Below are positions 15,399 to 23,855 of a stretch of DNA of 64,000 bases, piece by piece. The stretch covers positions 51,951 through 115,950 of the forward strand of contig NZ_WHJH01000017.1 of NCBI RefSeq assembly GCF_011682145.1, given 5' to 3'. The stretch is from Massilia mucilaginosa (GTDB lineage: Bacteria; Pseudomonadota; Gammaproteobacteria; Burkholderiales; Burkholderiaceae_D). The position numbers and the translations under genes were made by a program. The notes under the pieces were generated by a model that searched no databases, was not told the DNA's origin, and was given only the letters and a program-made list of their open reading frames with translations. Each line of letters starts with the position of its first letter. Position 1 is the first letter of the stretch.

Positions 15399-18101
15399 TC
15401 AGGCAGCCTCTCGTGCCCTCGTCTGCATTAACAACACTTTGATTTCAGGCACGCACGAGCCGCAATTGCCGCCCGCTTTCAGGCAGGCCGTCACTTCCGG
15501 CACCGTCTTCAGGTCGCGCGCGACGATCGCCTCGCAAATCGTATTGCGCCCGACGCCAAAGCAGGAACACACGGTCGGCCCGGTGTCCGCGCGCATGCCG
15601 AGCGCCTGCCCGGCCAGCAGCCCGGCCCGGTCCAGCTGGGTGAGCGACTCGCTGGCGAACAGGCTGGCCAGCCAGGCGCGCGCCGGCAGGTCGGTACGCG
15701 GCGACAGGAAAATGCACTGTTCGATGCGCTCGCCCACCACGTGCACGGCGCGGTACACGCCATCGCTGGCGTCTTCGTAATCGAGCCAGTCGGCATCGTC
15801 AGTCACGCCGAGCAGCGCGCGTGCCCAGGCGGCGCGCTCGCGCAACTGGCCGCGCCCTGCCATTTCGTAGCGCGCAAAGCCGCGTCCCTGCACCCGCGTC
15901 CAGTGCGCGACCTGGTCCAGCGCCAGCTCGCCGCGGCTCAACACGAAGGCGTGCCACGCCACCCCGAAGCGCTCCACCTGCACCGGCGTATGTTTGAATT
16001 CCGGCTCGCCCGACACCGGATCGACTGCCGGATTGACCAGGGTGCCCACGCGCGCGTCGGACGCGGTCTGGCCGTTCCAGTGAATCGGCACGAACACCGA
16101 TCCACGCGCGATGCCGCCGCCGTGCTGCACGCGCGCCACCATCGCGCCCCACTGGCTCGATACGCGCGCCAGCTCCCCTTCGCGCACGCCGTACAGCAGC
16201 GCGTCCTGCGGATGCATGTCGATGAAGGCTTCGGCCGTATGGTCGGCCAGGCGCGGCGCGCGGCCGGTGCGGCTCATGGTGTGCCACTGGTCGCGCACCC
16301 GGCCCGTGTTGAGCACCAGCGGATATTCGGGATCGACCGCGTTGACCGGCGCGCGCGGCGCGGTGGCGATGAAGCGCGCCTTGCCGTCGGCGTGGGCGAA
16401 ACGGCGGTCGGCGAACAGGCGCGCGCTGCCCTCGAACGCGCCATCGACGCCGCGCCGCACCGGCCACTGCACCGCTTCGAGCGTGTCGTATTCCTGGGCC
16501 TTCAAGCTGCACAGGCCGGCCAGGTTGAACATGCGCGTACCCTCGTTGCGGAACACGCTCAAACGCGCATGTTCGTCGAAGACCGCATGCGAACTGCCGA
16601 AGTCGAAACCGTCGAAGCCCATGCGCCGCGCCACGTCGGCCAGAATACGCCAGTCGGCGCGCGCTTCGCCGGGCGCCGGCAAAAACGCGCGCTGGCGCGA
16701 AATCAGGCGCTCTGAATTGGTGACCGTGCCATCCTTCTCGCCCCAGCCCAGCGCCGGTAGCAGCACGTCGGCAAAGGCATTCGTGTCGGTATTGGCGATA
16801 ATGTCGGACACCACCACCAGCTCGCACTTTTCCAGCGCGCGCTGGACCTGGTTCGCGTCCGGCATGCTGACCATCGGATTGGTGGCGATCACCCACACCG
16901 CCTTGACCGTGCCCGCCTCGATCGCCTTGAACAGGTCGACCGCCTTCAAACCGCCCTTGTCGGCGATGCGCGGCGACGACCAGAAGGTTTGCACAGTGTC
17001 GCGGTGCCCGGGATTGTCCAGGTCCATGTGCGCGGCCAGCATGTTGGCCAGCCCGCCCACTTCGCGTCCGCCCATGGCGTTCGGCTGGCCGGTGATCGAA
17101 AACGGCCCCATGCCCGGCTGGCCGATGCGGCCGGTGAGCAGGTGGCAGTTGATGATGCTGTTGACTTTGTCGGTGCCCGCCGACGACTGGTTCACCCCTT
17201 GCGAGAAGGCCGTGATCACTTTCGTGGTCGCCGCAAAGCCGCCGTAAAACGCCATCAGGTCATCGGGGTCGACGCGGCAGTGGCGCGCCACCGCCAGCGG
17301 ATCGGCGCAATCGACCTGCGCCGCGTCCAGCGCCTGTGCCAGGCCGTTGGTGTGCGCTTCGATGAAGGCCGTGTCGTGCGCGCCGCTTTTCGCCAGGTAG
17401 CTCAGCAGGCCGTTGAACAGCCACACGTCGGTGCCGGGTTTGACCGGCAGGTGCAGATCGGCCAGTTCGCAGGTGGCGGTGCGGCGCGGATCGATGACGA
17501 CGATCCGCACTTCGGGGCGCGCATCCTTCAGGCGCGCGATGCGCTGGAACAGGATCGGATGGCACCACGCCGTGTTCGAGCCGACCAGCACCACCATGTC
17601 GGCCAGGTCGAAGTCCTCATAGCAGCCCGGCACCAGGTCGGCGCCGAAGGCGCGTTTGTGGCCCGCCACGGCCGACGACATGCACAGGCGCGAGTTGGTG
17701 TCGATGTTGGCGCTGCCGATATACCCTTTCATCAGCTTGTTGGCGACGTAATAGTCTTCGGTCAGCAACTGGCCCGAGACATACAGCGCCACCGCATCCG
17801 GCCCGTGTTGGTCGATGATGGCGCGCAGGCCGCCGGCGACGCGCTCAAGCGCTTCATCCCACGATGCCTGGCGCAGCGCGCCGTCCTCGCGCAGCGCCGG
17901 GTGCAGCAGTCGGCCTTCGAGACCGATGGTTTCGCCCAAGGCCGCTCCCTTGACGCACAGGCGGCCGCGATTGGCGGCGTGGCTGGCATCGCCCGCAATG
18001 GCAATGGCGCCGTCGGGCAAGGGCGTGGCGGTGATACCGCAGCCTACGCCGCAGTAGGGACAGGTGCTGCGCACAGCAAGGGGTATGGGAGAGAGATTCA
18101 A
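15399..18101 (-). CDS. nasA: Assimilatory nitrate reductase, catalytic (molybdopterin) subunit
   Basis: About 900 residues. It reduces nitrate to nitrite in the cytoplasm with bis-MGD molybdenum and iron-sulfur clusters. The N-terminal [4Fe-4S] motif is CPYCGVGCG with the fourth Cys in GRLCVKG. The molybdopterin oxidoreductase domain and MGD-binding domain (LNTGRVRDQWHTMSRTG) follow. A C-terminal BFD-like [2Fe-2S] module is present (CSCFGVGRNTICEAI, CLKAGGNCGSC), as in Klebsiella NasA. The longest frame begins with GTG at 18209, but that overlaps the upstream gene by 94 bp. A TTG at 18101 has GGAG seven bases upstream and lies 14 nt past the preceding stop, so I use it. It is the last gene of the nitrate operon. 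Confidence 0.93.
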   Translation of the reverse strand: MNLSPIPLAVRSTCPYCGVGCGITATPLPDGAIAIAGDASHAANRGRLCVKGAALGETIGLEGRLLHPALREDGALRQASWDEALERVAGGLRAIIDQHGPDAVALYVSGQLLTEDYYVANKLMKGYIGSANIDTNSRLCMSSAVAGHKRAFGADLVPGCYEDFDLADMVVLVGSNTAWCHPILFQRIARLKDARPEVRIVVIDPRRTATCELADLHLPVKPGTDVWLFNGLLSYLAKSGAHDTAFIEAHTNGLAQALDAAQVDCADPLAVARHCRVDPDDLMAFYGGFAATTKVITAFSQGVNQSSAGTDKVNSIINCHLLTGRIGQPGMGPFSITGQPNAMGGREVGGLANMLAAHMDLDNPGHRDTVQTFWSSPRIADKGGLKAVDLFKAIEAGTVKAVWVIATNPMVSMPDANQVQRALEKCELVVVSDIIANTDTNAFADVLLPALGWGEKDGTVTNSERLISRQRAFLPAPGEARADWRILADVARRMGFDGFDFGSSHAVFDEHARLSVFRNEGTRMFNLAGLCSLKAQEYDTLEAVQWPVRRGVDGAFEGSARLFADRRFAHADGKARFIATAPRAPVNAVDPEYPLVLNTGRVRDQWHTMSRTGRAPRLADHTAEAFIDMHPQDALLYGVREGELARVSSQWGAMVARVQHGGGIARGSVFVPIHWNGQTASDARVGTLVNPAVDPVSGEPEFKHTPVQVERFGVAWHAFVLSRGELALDQVAHWTRVQGRGFARYEMAGRGQLRERAAWARALLGVTDDADWLDYEDASDGVYRAVHVVGERIEQCIFLSPRTDLPARAWLASLFASESLTQLDRAGLLAGQALGMRADTGPTVCSCFGVGRNTICEAIVARDLKTVPEVTACLKAGGNCGSCVPEIKVLLMQTRAREAA

Positions 18102-18115
18102 AGTACGGCTCCGTG

Positions 18116-19366
18116 TCAGGCTGCTTGGGCGCACAAGGCTTCGCCGAACAGCAGGCGGCTGCGCATGGCCGATATGTCGGTGCGGTTCTGGATCAGGCCG
18201 AAGTACCACGGGCCGTCCTGCACGTCGCCGTACAGGACCGCGCCCGCGATGCGGTTACCGGCCAGCACCAGTCGTTTGTAAATGCCGCGGCGCGGGTCGC
18301 GCAGCACCAGGTCTTCGCTGCCCTCGCCGCCGATAAAGTCGCCGACCGAGTACAGATCGACGCCGGTTACTTTCAGCTTGGTCGGCGTGGCTTGCTGGAC
18401 GTAGCGGCGATGCCCGTTACGCGCCAGGTGCGCGCCGCAGACCTTGGCCTGGTCCCAGATCGGGGCCACCAGTCCGAAGGTGGCGCTGCGGTGCTGCACG
18501 CATTCGCCCACGGCGTACACGCGCGGATCGTAGGTCTGCAAGGTGTCGTCGACGACGATGGCGCGCTCGCAGTGCAGGCCGGCCGCCTTGGCCAGTTCGA
18601 TGTTCGGGCGCACGCCGGCGGCCATGACCACCAGGTCGGCCGGGATTTCGTTGCCGTCCTTGAAGCGGACGGCTTTTACGCGCGCATTGTCCGCACTGCC
18701 CACGATCTCGCTGGTGTGCGCTTCGAGCAGGAAGCGCAGGCCTTTGAGTTCTAGCGCGGTTTTCAGCAGCAGCGCGGCCGGTTTGTCGAGCTGCTGGTTC
18801 ATCAGGCTGTCCATCACGTGCACCACGGTGACCTGCATGCCGCGCCGCAGCAGGCCGTTGGCCGCTTCCAGCCCGAGCAGGCCACCGCCGATGACGACCG
18901 CGTGGCCGCCGCTGCGGGCCGCTTCCAGCATGGTATCGACATCCTGGATGTCGCGAAAGCCGATCACGCCCGCCAGCTTGTGGCCCGGCACCGGCACGAT
19001 GAAGGGCTTGGAGCCGGTCGCCAGCAGCAGCCGGTCGTACCAGACTTCGCGCCCCGATTGCGAGCGCACCATGCGCTTGCGGCGGTCGATGTGCACCACC
19101 GGGTCGCCCGCGTGCAGGGTGATGCCGTTGGCGGCGTACCATTCGCGGGTGTGCAGCATGATGTCGTCGATGTTCTTTTCGCCGGCCAGCAGCGGCGAGA
19201 GCAGGATGCGGTTGTAGTTACCATGCGGCTCGGCGCCGAACACCGTGATGTCGTACAGCTCCGGCGCCAGCTTGAGCATTTCCTCGACCGTGCGCATGCC
19301 GGCCATGCCGTTGCCGATGACGACCAGCGATTGCCTGGCGACGGGCGCAGTCGTGGAGTTTGTCAT
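18116..19366 (-). CDS. FAD/NAD(P)H reductase of the nitrate reductase (NasB-like)
   Basis: 416 residues from the ATG at 19366, which overlaps the nirD stop (ATGA). It has two Rossmann folds, an FAD-binding VVIGNGMAGMR at the N-terminus and an NAD-binding AVVIGGGLLGLEAANGL in the middle, with LLLATGSKPF between them. It resembles the first 400 residues of NirB but lacks the siroheme half. Its C-terminal segment (LVLRDPRRGIYKRLVL...GDVQDGPWYFGLIQNRTDIS) is typical of stand-alone nitrate-assimilation oxidoreductases. The likely role is transfer of electrons from NAD(P)H to NasA, which follows 14 nt downstream. The longer frame to 19441 lies within nirD. Confidence 0.88.
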   Translation of the reverse strand: MTNSTTAPVARQSLVVIGNGMAGMRTVEEMLKLAPELYDITVFGAEPHGNYNRILLSPLLAGEKNIDDIMLHTREWYAANGITLHAGDPVVHIDRRKRMVRSQSGREVWYDRLLLATGSKPFIVPVPGHKLAGVIGFRDIQDVDTMLEAARSGGHAVVIGGGLLGLEAANGLLRRGMQVTVVHVMDSLMNQQLDKPAALLLKTALELKGLRFLLEAHTSEIVGSADNARVKAVRFKDGNEIPADLVVMAAGVRPNIELAKAAGLHCERAIVVDDTLQTYDPRVYAVGECVQHRSATFGLVAPIWDQAKVCGAHLARNGHRRYVQQATPTKLKVTGVDLYSVGDFIGGEGSEDLVLRDPRRGIYKRLVLAGNRIAGAVLYGDVQDGPWYFGLIQNRTDISAMRSRLLFGEALCAQAA

Positions 19367-19710
19367 GCGCAGATCCACACCTTGCCGTCTTCGACCCGTG
19401 CGCGGAAGCTCGGCACCGAGTGTTCCGGCGCTTCCAGGCATTCGCCGGTGAACAGGTCGAAGTGCTGTTTGTAGATGGGCGAGGCCACCACGATCCGTTC
19501 GCCCAGGCTGCCCACCAGCCCGCGCGAGAGCACCGATACGCCGCTGTTCGGATCGTAGTTGCCGATGGCGAAGACGCGTTCTTCGGCATCAAGCACATGG
19601 AACACGGCGACCTGTTCGCCGTTCAGGAGCGCGCAGACGCCGGTATTGGGGACAATCTCGTCGAGCGAGCAGACGGCGGTCCAGTTGGTCAGTTCGATAT
19701 CGCGGTGCAT
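19363..19710 (-). CDS. nirD: Nitrite reductase (NADH) small subunit
   Basis: 115 residues from the ATG at 19710 with AAGGACAAGCTC upstream, 10 nt after the nirB stop. It is a Rieske-like fold of the NirD type: VFAIGNYDPNSGVSVLSRGLVG and VASPIYKQHFDLFTGECLE are characteristic. The Cys/His ligands of true Rieske proteins are missing, as expected for NirD. It partners NirB in reducing nitrite to ammonium with NADH. Its stop overlaps the start of the following FAD reductase, so translation is coupled. The frame extending upstream to 20049 is a shadow of nirB. Confidence 0.95.
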   Translation of the reverse strand: MHRDIELTNWTAVCSLDEIVPNTGVCALLNGEQVAVFHVLDAEERVFAIGNYDPNSGVSVLSRGLVGSLGERIVVASPIYKQHFDLFTGECLEAPEHSVPSFRARVEDGKVWICA

Positions 19711-19720
19711 GAGCTTGTCC

Positions 19721-22255
19721 TTAGGCGGTTTTGACGATGAGGGGGATGACGCGCTTGCGTTCTTCGATCGTGGCCGGGCGAATCTGGCCGCGTTCTGGCA
19801 TGAAGACCACGTTCTGGTCGGCCTGGTCGCTGTTGACGAAATGGCGGAAGCGCTGGCGCGTGGCCGGATCGTTGACGGCGTTCTTCCACTCGCAGGCGTA
19901 GGTGTCGACCACATGCTGCATGTCCGCTTCGAGTTCGGCGGCCAGGTGCAGCTTGTCGTCGATGACGACCGATTTGAGGTAATCGAGGCCGCCTTCGAGG
20001 TTGTCGCGCCAGACGCTGGTGCGCTGCAGGCGGTCGGCTGTGCGTACATAGAACATCAGGAAGCGGTCGATGTAGCGCACCACGGTTTCCTGGTCCAGGT
20101 CCGAGGCAATCAGCTCCGCGTGGCGCGGCTTCATGCCGCCGTTACCGCACACGTACAGGTTCCAGCCTTTTTCGGTGGCGATCAGGCCCACGTCCTTGCC
20201 CTGCGCTTCGGCGCATTCGCGCGTGCAGCCGGACACGCCGAACTTGATCTTGTGCGGCGTGCGCAAGCCCTTGTAGCGGTTTTCGAGTTCGATGGCGAAA
20301 CCGACGCTGTCGGCCACGCCGTAGCGGCACCAGGTCGAGCCGACACACGATTTGACGGTGCGCAGCGACTTGCCGTAGGCGTGCCCCGATTCGAAGCCGG
20401 CCTCGATCAATTCTTCCCAGATCAAAGGCAGCTGCTCGACGCGCGCGCCGAACAGGTCGACCCGCTGGCCGCCGGTGATCTTGGTGTACAGGCCGTACTT
20501 TTTGGCGACCATGCCGACCGCGATCAGGCCATCGGCCGTCACTTCGCCGCCCGGCATGCGCGGCACCACCGAATAGGTGCCGTCCTTCTGGATGTTACCG
20601 AGGAAGTAGTCGTTCGAATCCTGCAGGCTGGCGTGTTCGGGTTTGAGCACGAAGTCGTTCCAGGTCGATGCCAGCACGTTGGCCGCCACCGGTTTGCACA
20701 CATCGCAGCCGCGCCCCGTGCCGTGCTGCGCCAGCAGGTCTTCAAAAGACGTGATCTTGCCGACCTTGACCAGGTGGTAGATCTCCTGGCGCGAGTACGG
20801 GAAGTGTTCGCAGACGTGGTTGTTGACCGCCATGCCCTGCTTCTTCATCTCGGCCTTCATCACCTGCGTGACCAGCGCCACGCAGCCGCCGCAGGTGGAA
20901 CCGGCCTTGGTGCAGCTTTTCAGCGCGCCGATGGTGGTGGCCCCGCCGCACACGGCGGCGCACAGATCGCCCTTCGATACGTCGTTGCAGGAGCAGATCT
21001 GGGCCGTGTCGGGCAGCGCGTCCACGCCCAGGCCAGGGCGCGCCTTGCCGTCGCTTTGCGGCAGGATCAGGAATTCGGGCGATTCGGGCAGTTCGATCTT
21101 GTTCAACATCATCTGCAGCAGGGTGCCGTACTCGCTGGCGTCGCCCACCATCACGCCGCCGAGCAGGAATTTGCCGCAGTCGGAGACCACGATTTTCTTG
21201 TAGACCTGTTTGCGTTCGTCGGTGAACTGATACGAACGGCTGCCCGGGCTGGCCGCGTGCGGGTCGCCGATGCTGGCCACATCCACGCCCATCAGTTTGA
21301 GCTTGGTGCTCATGTCGGCACCGGTGAAGGCTGCGGCTTGTTCACCGAGCAGGTGGCGCGCCGCGACTCTAGCCATGTCGTAGCCCGGTGCGACAAGGCC
21401 GAACAGCTGGCCGTTCCACAGCGCGCATTCGCCGATGGCGTAGACGTCCGGGTCGGAGGTGAGGCAGCTGTTGTCGATGGCGATGCCGCCGCGCGGGCCG
21501 ATCGCCAGGCCGCACAGGCGCGCCAGGTCGTCGCGCGGGCGAATGCCGGCCGAGAAGACGATCATGTCGGTGTCCAGATGGCTGCCGTCGGCAAAGTTCA
21601 TGCGGTGCGTACCGTCTTCGCCGTCGATGATTTCCAGCGTGTTCTTCTGGGTGTGGACGGTCACGCCCAGGTCTTCGATTTTGGCGCGCAGCACGCGCGC
21701 GCCGCCATCGTCGACCTGCACCGCCATCAGGCGCGGGGCGAATTCCACCACGTGGGTTTGCAGCCGCATGTCGCGCAGGGCCTTGGCGCATTCCAGCCCA
21801 AGCAGGCCGCCGCCGATCACCACGCCGGTTTTCGAGCGCTTGCCGCATTCGAGCATCGCTTCCAGGTCTTCGATGGTGCGGTAGACGAAGCAGTCCTTGC
21901 GGTCCTTGCCGGCCAGCGGCGGCACGAACGGGTACGAGCCGGTGGCGAATACCAGTTTGTCGTAGGCCAGCACTTCGCCGCTGCCGACGGTGACGGTTTT
22001 CGCTGCGCGGTCGACCGCAACGGCCCTCGCGTTCAGCTTGAGCAGCATATTGCCGCCCTCGAAGAAGCCGGCCGGCACCAGCGACAGGTCGTCGGCCGAT
22101 TTACCGGAAAAGAATTCGGACAGGTGCACGCGGTCGTAGGCGGCGCGCGGTTCTTCGCACAGGACCGTCACTTCCAGCCCCGGCGCGGCGGCGGCGCCGA
22201 GCGATTCGAGGAATTTGTGGCCTACCATGCCGTGGCCGATGACGATGATCTTCAT
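19721..22255 (-). CDS. nirB: NADH-dependent nitrite reductase large subunit
   Basis: 844 residues, normal for NirB. Order of domains: FAD-binding fold (MKIIVIGHGMVGHKFLE), NAD-binding fold (GVVIGGGLLGLECAKAL), BFD-like [2Fe-2S] domain (CSCNDVSKGDLC...CTKAGSTCGGC), the nitrite/sulfite reductase ferredoxin-like half-domain, and the siroheme/[4Fe-4S] site (CVGSTWCRYG...SGCTRECAE). It reduces nitrite to ammonium in the cytoplasm with NirD. The ATG has AGGGAGAATCAGC upstream and lies 11 nt after the transporter gene. It is the second gene of the operon, so it is controlled by the leader at 23601-23748. Confidence 0.97.
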   Translation of the reverse strand: MKIIVIGHGMVGHKFLESLGAAAAPGLEVTVLCEEPRAAYDRVHLSEFFSGKSADDLSLVPAGFFEGGNMLLKLNARAVAVDRAAKTVTVGSGEVLAYDKLVFATGSYPFVPPLAGKDRKDCFVYRTIEDLEAMLECGKRSKTGVVIGGGLLGLECAKALRDMRLQTHVVEFAPRLMAVQVDDGGARVLRAKIEDLGVTVHTQKNTLEIIDGEDGTHRMNFADGSHLDTDMIVFSAGIRPRDDLARLCGLAIGPRGGIAIDNSCLTSDPDVYAIGECALWNGQLFGLVAPGYDMARVAARHLLGEQAAAFTGADMSTKLKLMGVDVASIGDPHAASPGSRSYQFTDERKQVYKKIVVSDCGKFLLGGVMVGDASEYGTLLQMMLNKIELPESPEFLILPQSDGKARPGLGVDALPDTAQICSCNDVSKGDLCAAVCGGATTIGALKSCTKAGSTCGGCVALVTQVMKAEMKKQGMAVNNHVCEHFPYSRQEIYHLVKVGKITSFEDLLAQHGTGRGCDVCKPVAANVLASTWNDFVLKPEHASLQDSNDYFLGNIQKDGTYSVVPRMPGGEVTADGLIAVGMVAKKYGLYTKITGGQRVDLFGARVEQLPLIWEELIEAGFESGHAYGKSLRTVKSCVGSTWCRYGVADSVGFAIELENRYKGLRTPHKIKFGVSGCTRECAEAQGKDVGLIATEKGWNLYVCGNGGMKPRHAELIASDLDQETVVRYIDRFLMFYVRTADRLQRTSVWRDNLEGGLDYLKSVVIDDKLHLAAELEADMQHVVDTYACEWKNAVNDPATRQRFRHFVNSDQADQNVVFMPERGQIRPATIEERKRVIPLIVKTA

Positions 22256-22266
22256 GCTGATTCTCC

Positions 22267-23586
22267 CTAAGCGACTGCATTGTTGACGGCGGCCGGACGG
22301 TCGTCCACGGCGGCGCTAAGCCGGACCGCGATGGCGCACAGCGCCGACAGCAGCACCAGGCCGCTGAGGATGGTGAGGGTTTGCGAGATGTCCCCGGTGC
22401 CCTTCATCAGAAAGCCCGCGGCGACCGCGCCCACGTTGCCGCCGGCGCCGATGATGCCGGCCACGCCGCCCAGCGCGCGGCTGTCGATGAAGGGCACCAG
22501 CGCGTAGGTGGCACCGCAGGCCATGTGGGTGAACAGGCCGAAGACCAGCATGGCGATGACGGCAAAGGCGACGCCGTCGGCCTTGGCGAACCACAGCAGG
22601 CCCGCGCCTTCGCCGATCATCAGCACGAACAGCAAGGTGACGCGGCTGTTGATGGTGCCGCGAATGGCCATCTTGTCCGATACCCAGCCGCCGAGCGCGC
22701 GGGCGAACAGCGCCAGCAGGCCGAAGCTGCCGGCTGCCATGCCGGCTTCTTTCAGGCTTAGTTTGAAGTGGTCGACGTAGTAGACGGCGGCGATGTTGTG
22801 GATGAAGATCTCGATGCCGAAGCAGGCGCCGTAGGTGACGAACAGCAGCCATACGCGGTGATTGGCGCTGGCGGCCTTGAAACTCTCCCAGCCACCGGCG
22901 GGGGCATGCCCCGCCTTGCCGCCTTCGATAGGGATGCCGGCGGCGCGCATCTGGTCGTAGTTACCTTGCGGGCAGTCCTGGGTGAATTTCCAGTACAGGC
23001 CGGCCATGACGATCATCAGCACGCCGGGGACCAGCAGGGCCACGCGCCAGCCGAGGGCTTCGCTCACGCCCAGCATCAGCAGCGCGCCCACCAGCAGTGG
23101 CATCAGCGCCTGGGCTGCGCCGCCGCCGGCGTTGCCCCAGCCGGCGGCGGCCGCGTTGGCGGTGCCGACCACTTTGGGGCCGAACATGACCGAGGTGTGG
23201 TACTGGGTGATGACGAAGCTGGCGCCCACGGCGCCGATGCCGAGGCGGAAGAACAGGAAGCTCTCGTAGCTTTGCGAGGCGGCCACGCCCAGCACCGGGA
23301 TGGCGCCGAGCAGCAGCAGGCCGGTGTAGGCCTTGCGCGGGCCGAAGCGGTCGCACATCGGGCCGACGATCAGGCGGACCAGGATGGTGATGGCGACGGC
23401 GGCGATGTTGATGTTGGCGACCTGGGCCAGGGTCAGGCCGAATTCGCCTTTGATGATGGGCATCAGCGGCGCGCAGGCGAACCAGGCGAAGAAGCAGACG
23501 AAGAAAGCCATCCAGGTCAGGTGGAAGGCGCGCATCTGCGGTGTGCCGATACTAAAGAGTGCGATGGTGTTTGCTTTGGTGGCCAT
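22267..23586 (-). CDS. Nitrate/nitrite MFS transporter (NarK/NNP family)
   Basis: 439 residues, twelve membrane segments. The NNP-family signatures are visible: FLFFRLGIGAVGASFVITQYHTSVMF in TM4-5 and AAAAGWGNAGGGAAQALMP in TM5, with the conserved Arg in each half. It imports nitrate (and perhaps nitrite) for assimilation. It is the first gene of the operon. Its ATG lies 15 nt beyond the U tract of the leader terminator, with GGGATAGAAAA as a modest ribosome site. The genetic context (nirBD-nasA) argues for uptake rather than respiratory exchange. Names used for such genes include narK, nasA and nrtP, so no symbol is given. Confidence 0.93.
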   Translation of the reverse strand: MATKANTIALFSIGTPQMRAFHLTWMAFFVCFFAWFACAPLMPIIKGEFGLTLAQVANINIAAVAITILVRLIVGPMCDRFGPRKAYTGLLLLGAIPVLGVAASQSYESFLFFRLGIGAVGASFVITQYHTSVMFGPKVVGTANAAAAGWGNAGGGAAQALMPLLVGALLMLGVSEALGWRVALLVPGVLMIVMAGLYWKFTQDCPQGNYDQMRAAGIPIEGGKAGHAPAGGWESFKAASANHRVWLLFVTYGACFGIEIFIHNIAAVYYVDHFKLSLKEAGMAAGSFGLLALFARALGGWVSDKMAIRGTINSRVTLLFVLMIGEGAGLLWFAKADGVAFAVIAMLVFGLFTHMACGATYALVPFIDSRALGGVAGIIGAGGNVGAVAAGFLMKGTGDISQTLTILSGLVLLSALCAIAVRLSAAVDDRPAAVNNAVA

Positions 23587-23600
23587 TTTTCTATCCCGTT

Positions 23601-23657
23601 AAAAACAAAAAGGCGTCCGACCAGACCCGGTTGTCAAAACCAGGTTGGACGGACGCC
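23601..23657 (-). terminator. Leader terminator in front of the nitrate operon
   Basis: On the transcribed strand GGCGTCCG (23650-23657) pairs with CGGACGCC (23612-23619). The interior continues pairing (CTGGTT with AACCGG, TTGAC loop), giving a long, nearly continuous stem. TTTTTGTTTTT follows directly (23601-23611). It lies between the promoter and the first gene, so it must be an attenuator rather than a gene-end terminator. Read-through would require antitermination, presumably by NasT. Confidence 0.88.
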
Positions 23658-23665
23658 GTTGTCCT

Positions 23666-23717
23666 GCCGATCCGTCGTTAGATCAGCGCAAGTTGTTCAG
23701 GGGATCGCCATTGATCC
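23666..23717 (-). promoter_or_regulatory. ANTAR-type leader RNA with two hexaloop hairpins
   Basis: P1 is GGATC-AATGGC-GATCC (23702-23717). P2 is GCTGATCT-AACGAC-GGATCGGC (23666-23687), which includes G-U pairs. Both hexaloops have A at position 1 and G at position 4, the two bases known to be needed for ANTAR-protein binding. The hairpins are 14 nt apart, and P2 lies 8 nt before the terminator stem. This is the layout described for NasR/NasT-controlled leaders, and nasT is encoded about 1.3 kb upstream. Confidence 0.82.
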
Positions 23718-23731
23718 GATAGGTATTGATT

Positions 23732-23748
23732 AGCAAACGCCGTGCCAG
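23732..23748 (-). promoter_or_regulatory. Sigma-54 (RpoN) promoter of the nitrate operon
   Basis: CTGGCACGGCGTTTGCT on the minus strand matches YTGGCACGRNNNTTGCW at every fixed position, with the invariant GG and GC exactly 12 bp apart. Transcription would start near 23721, just before hairpin P1. NtrC control by nitrogen limitation is expected. I could not find a convincing NtrC palindrome in 23760-23855; only a TGCACC half-site near 23808-23813 was seen. Confidence 0.8.
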
Positions 23749-23855
23749 CGAGGGCACGGGGCGGGATGGAAGGGTTCGGGGGTGGAATTCAGGCGAACGC
23801 TACATTGCGGTGCAACAATGCCCGAAAATGATGCGTCGCTGCGTGCGTCCTTCTT

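Noticed and set aside
15399..18209. GTG at 18209 as the nasA start
   Set aside because: It would overlap the preceding gene by 94 bp and has no ribosome site; TTG at 18101 has GGAG at the right distance.
19559..22270. 903-residue plus-strand frame opposite nirB
   Set aside because: Antisense to a canonical NirB; no recognisable motifs.
23740..23759. CCGTGCC-CTCGCT-GGCACGG hairpin as the first ANTAR hairpin
   Set aside because: It overlaps the -24 element, upstream of the predicted transcription start, and its loop begins with C instead of A; GGATC-AATGGC-GATCC fits better.
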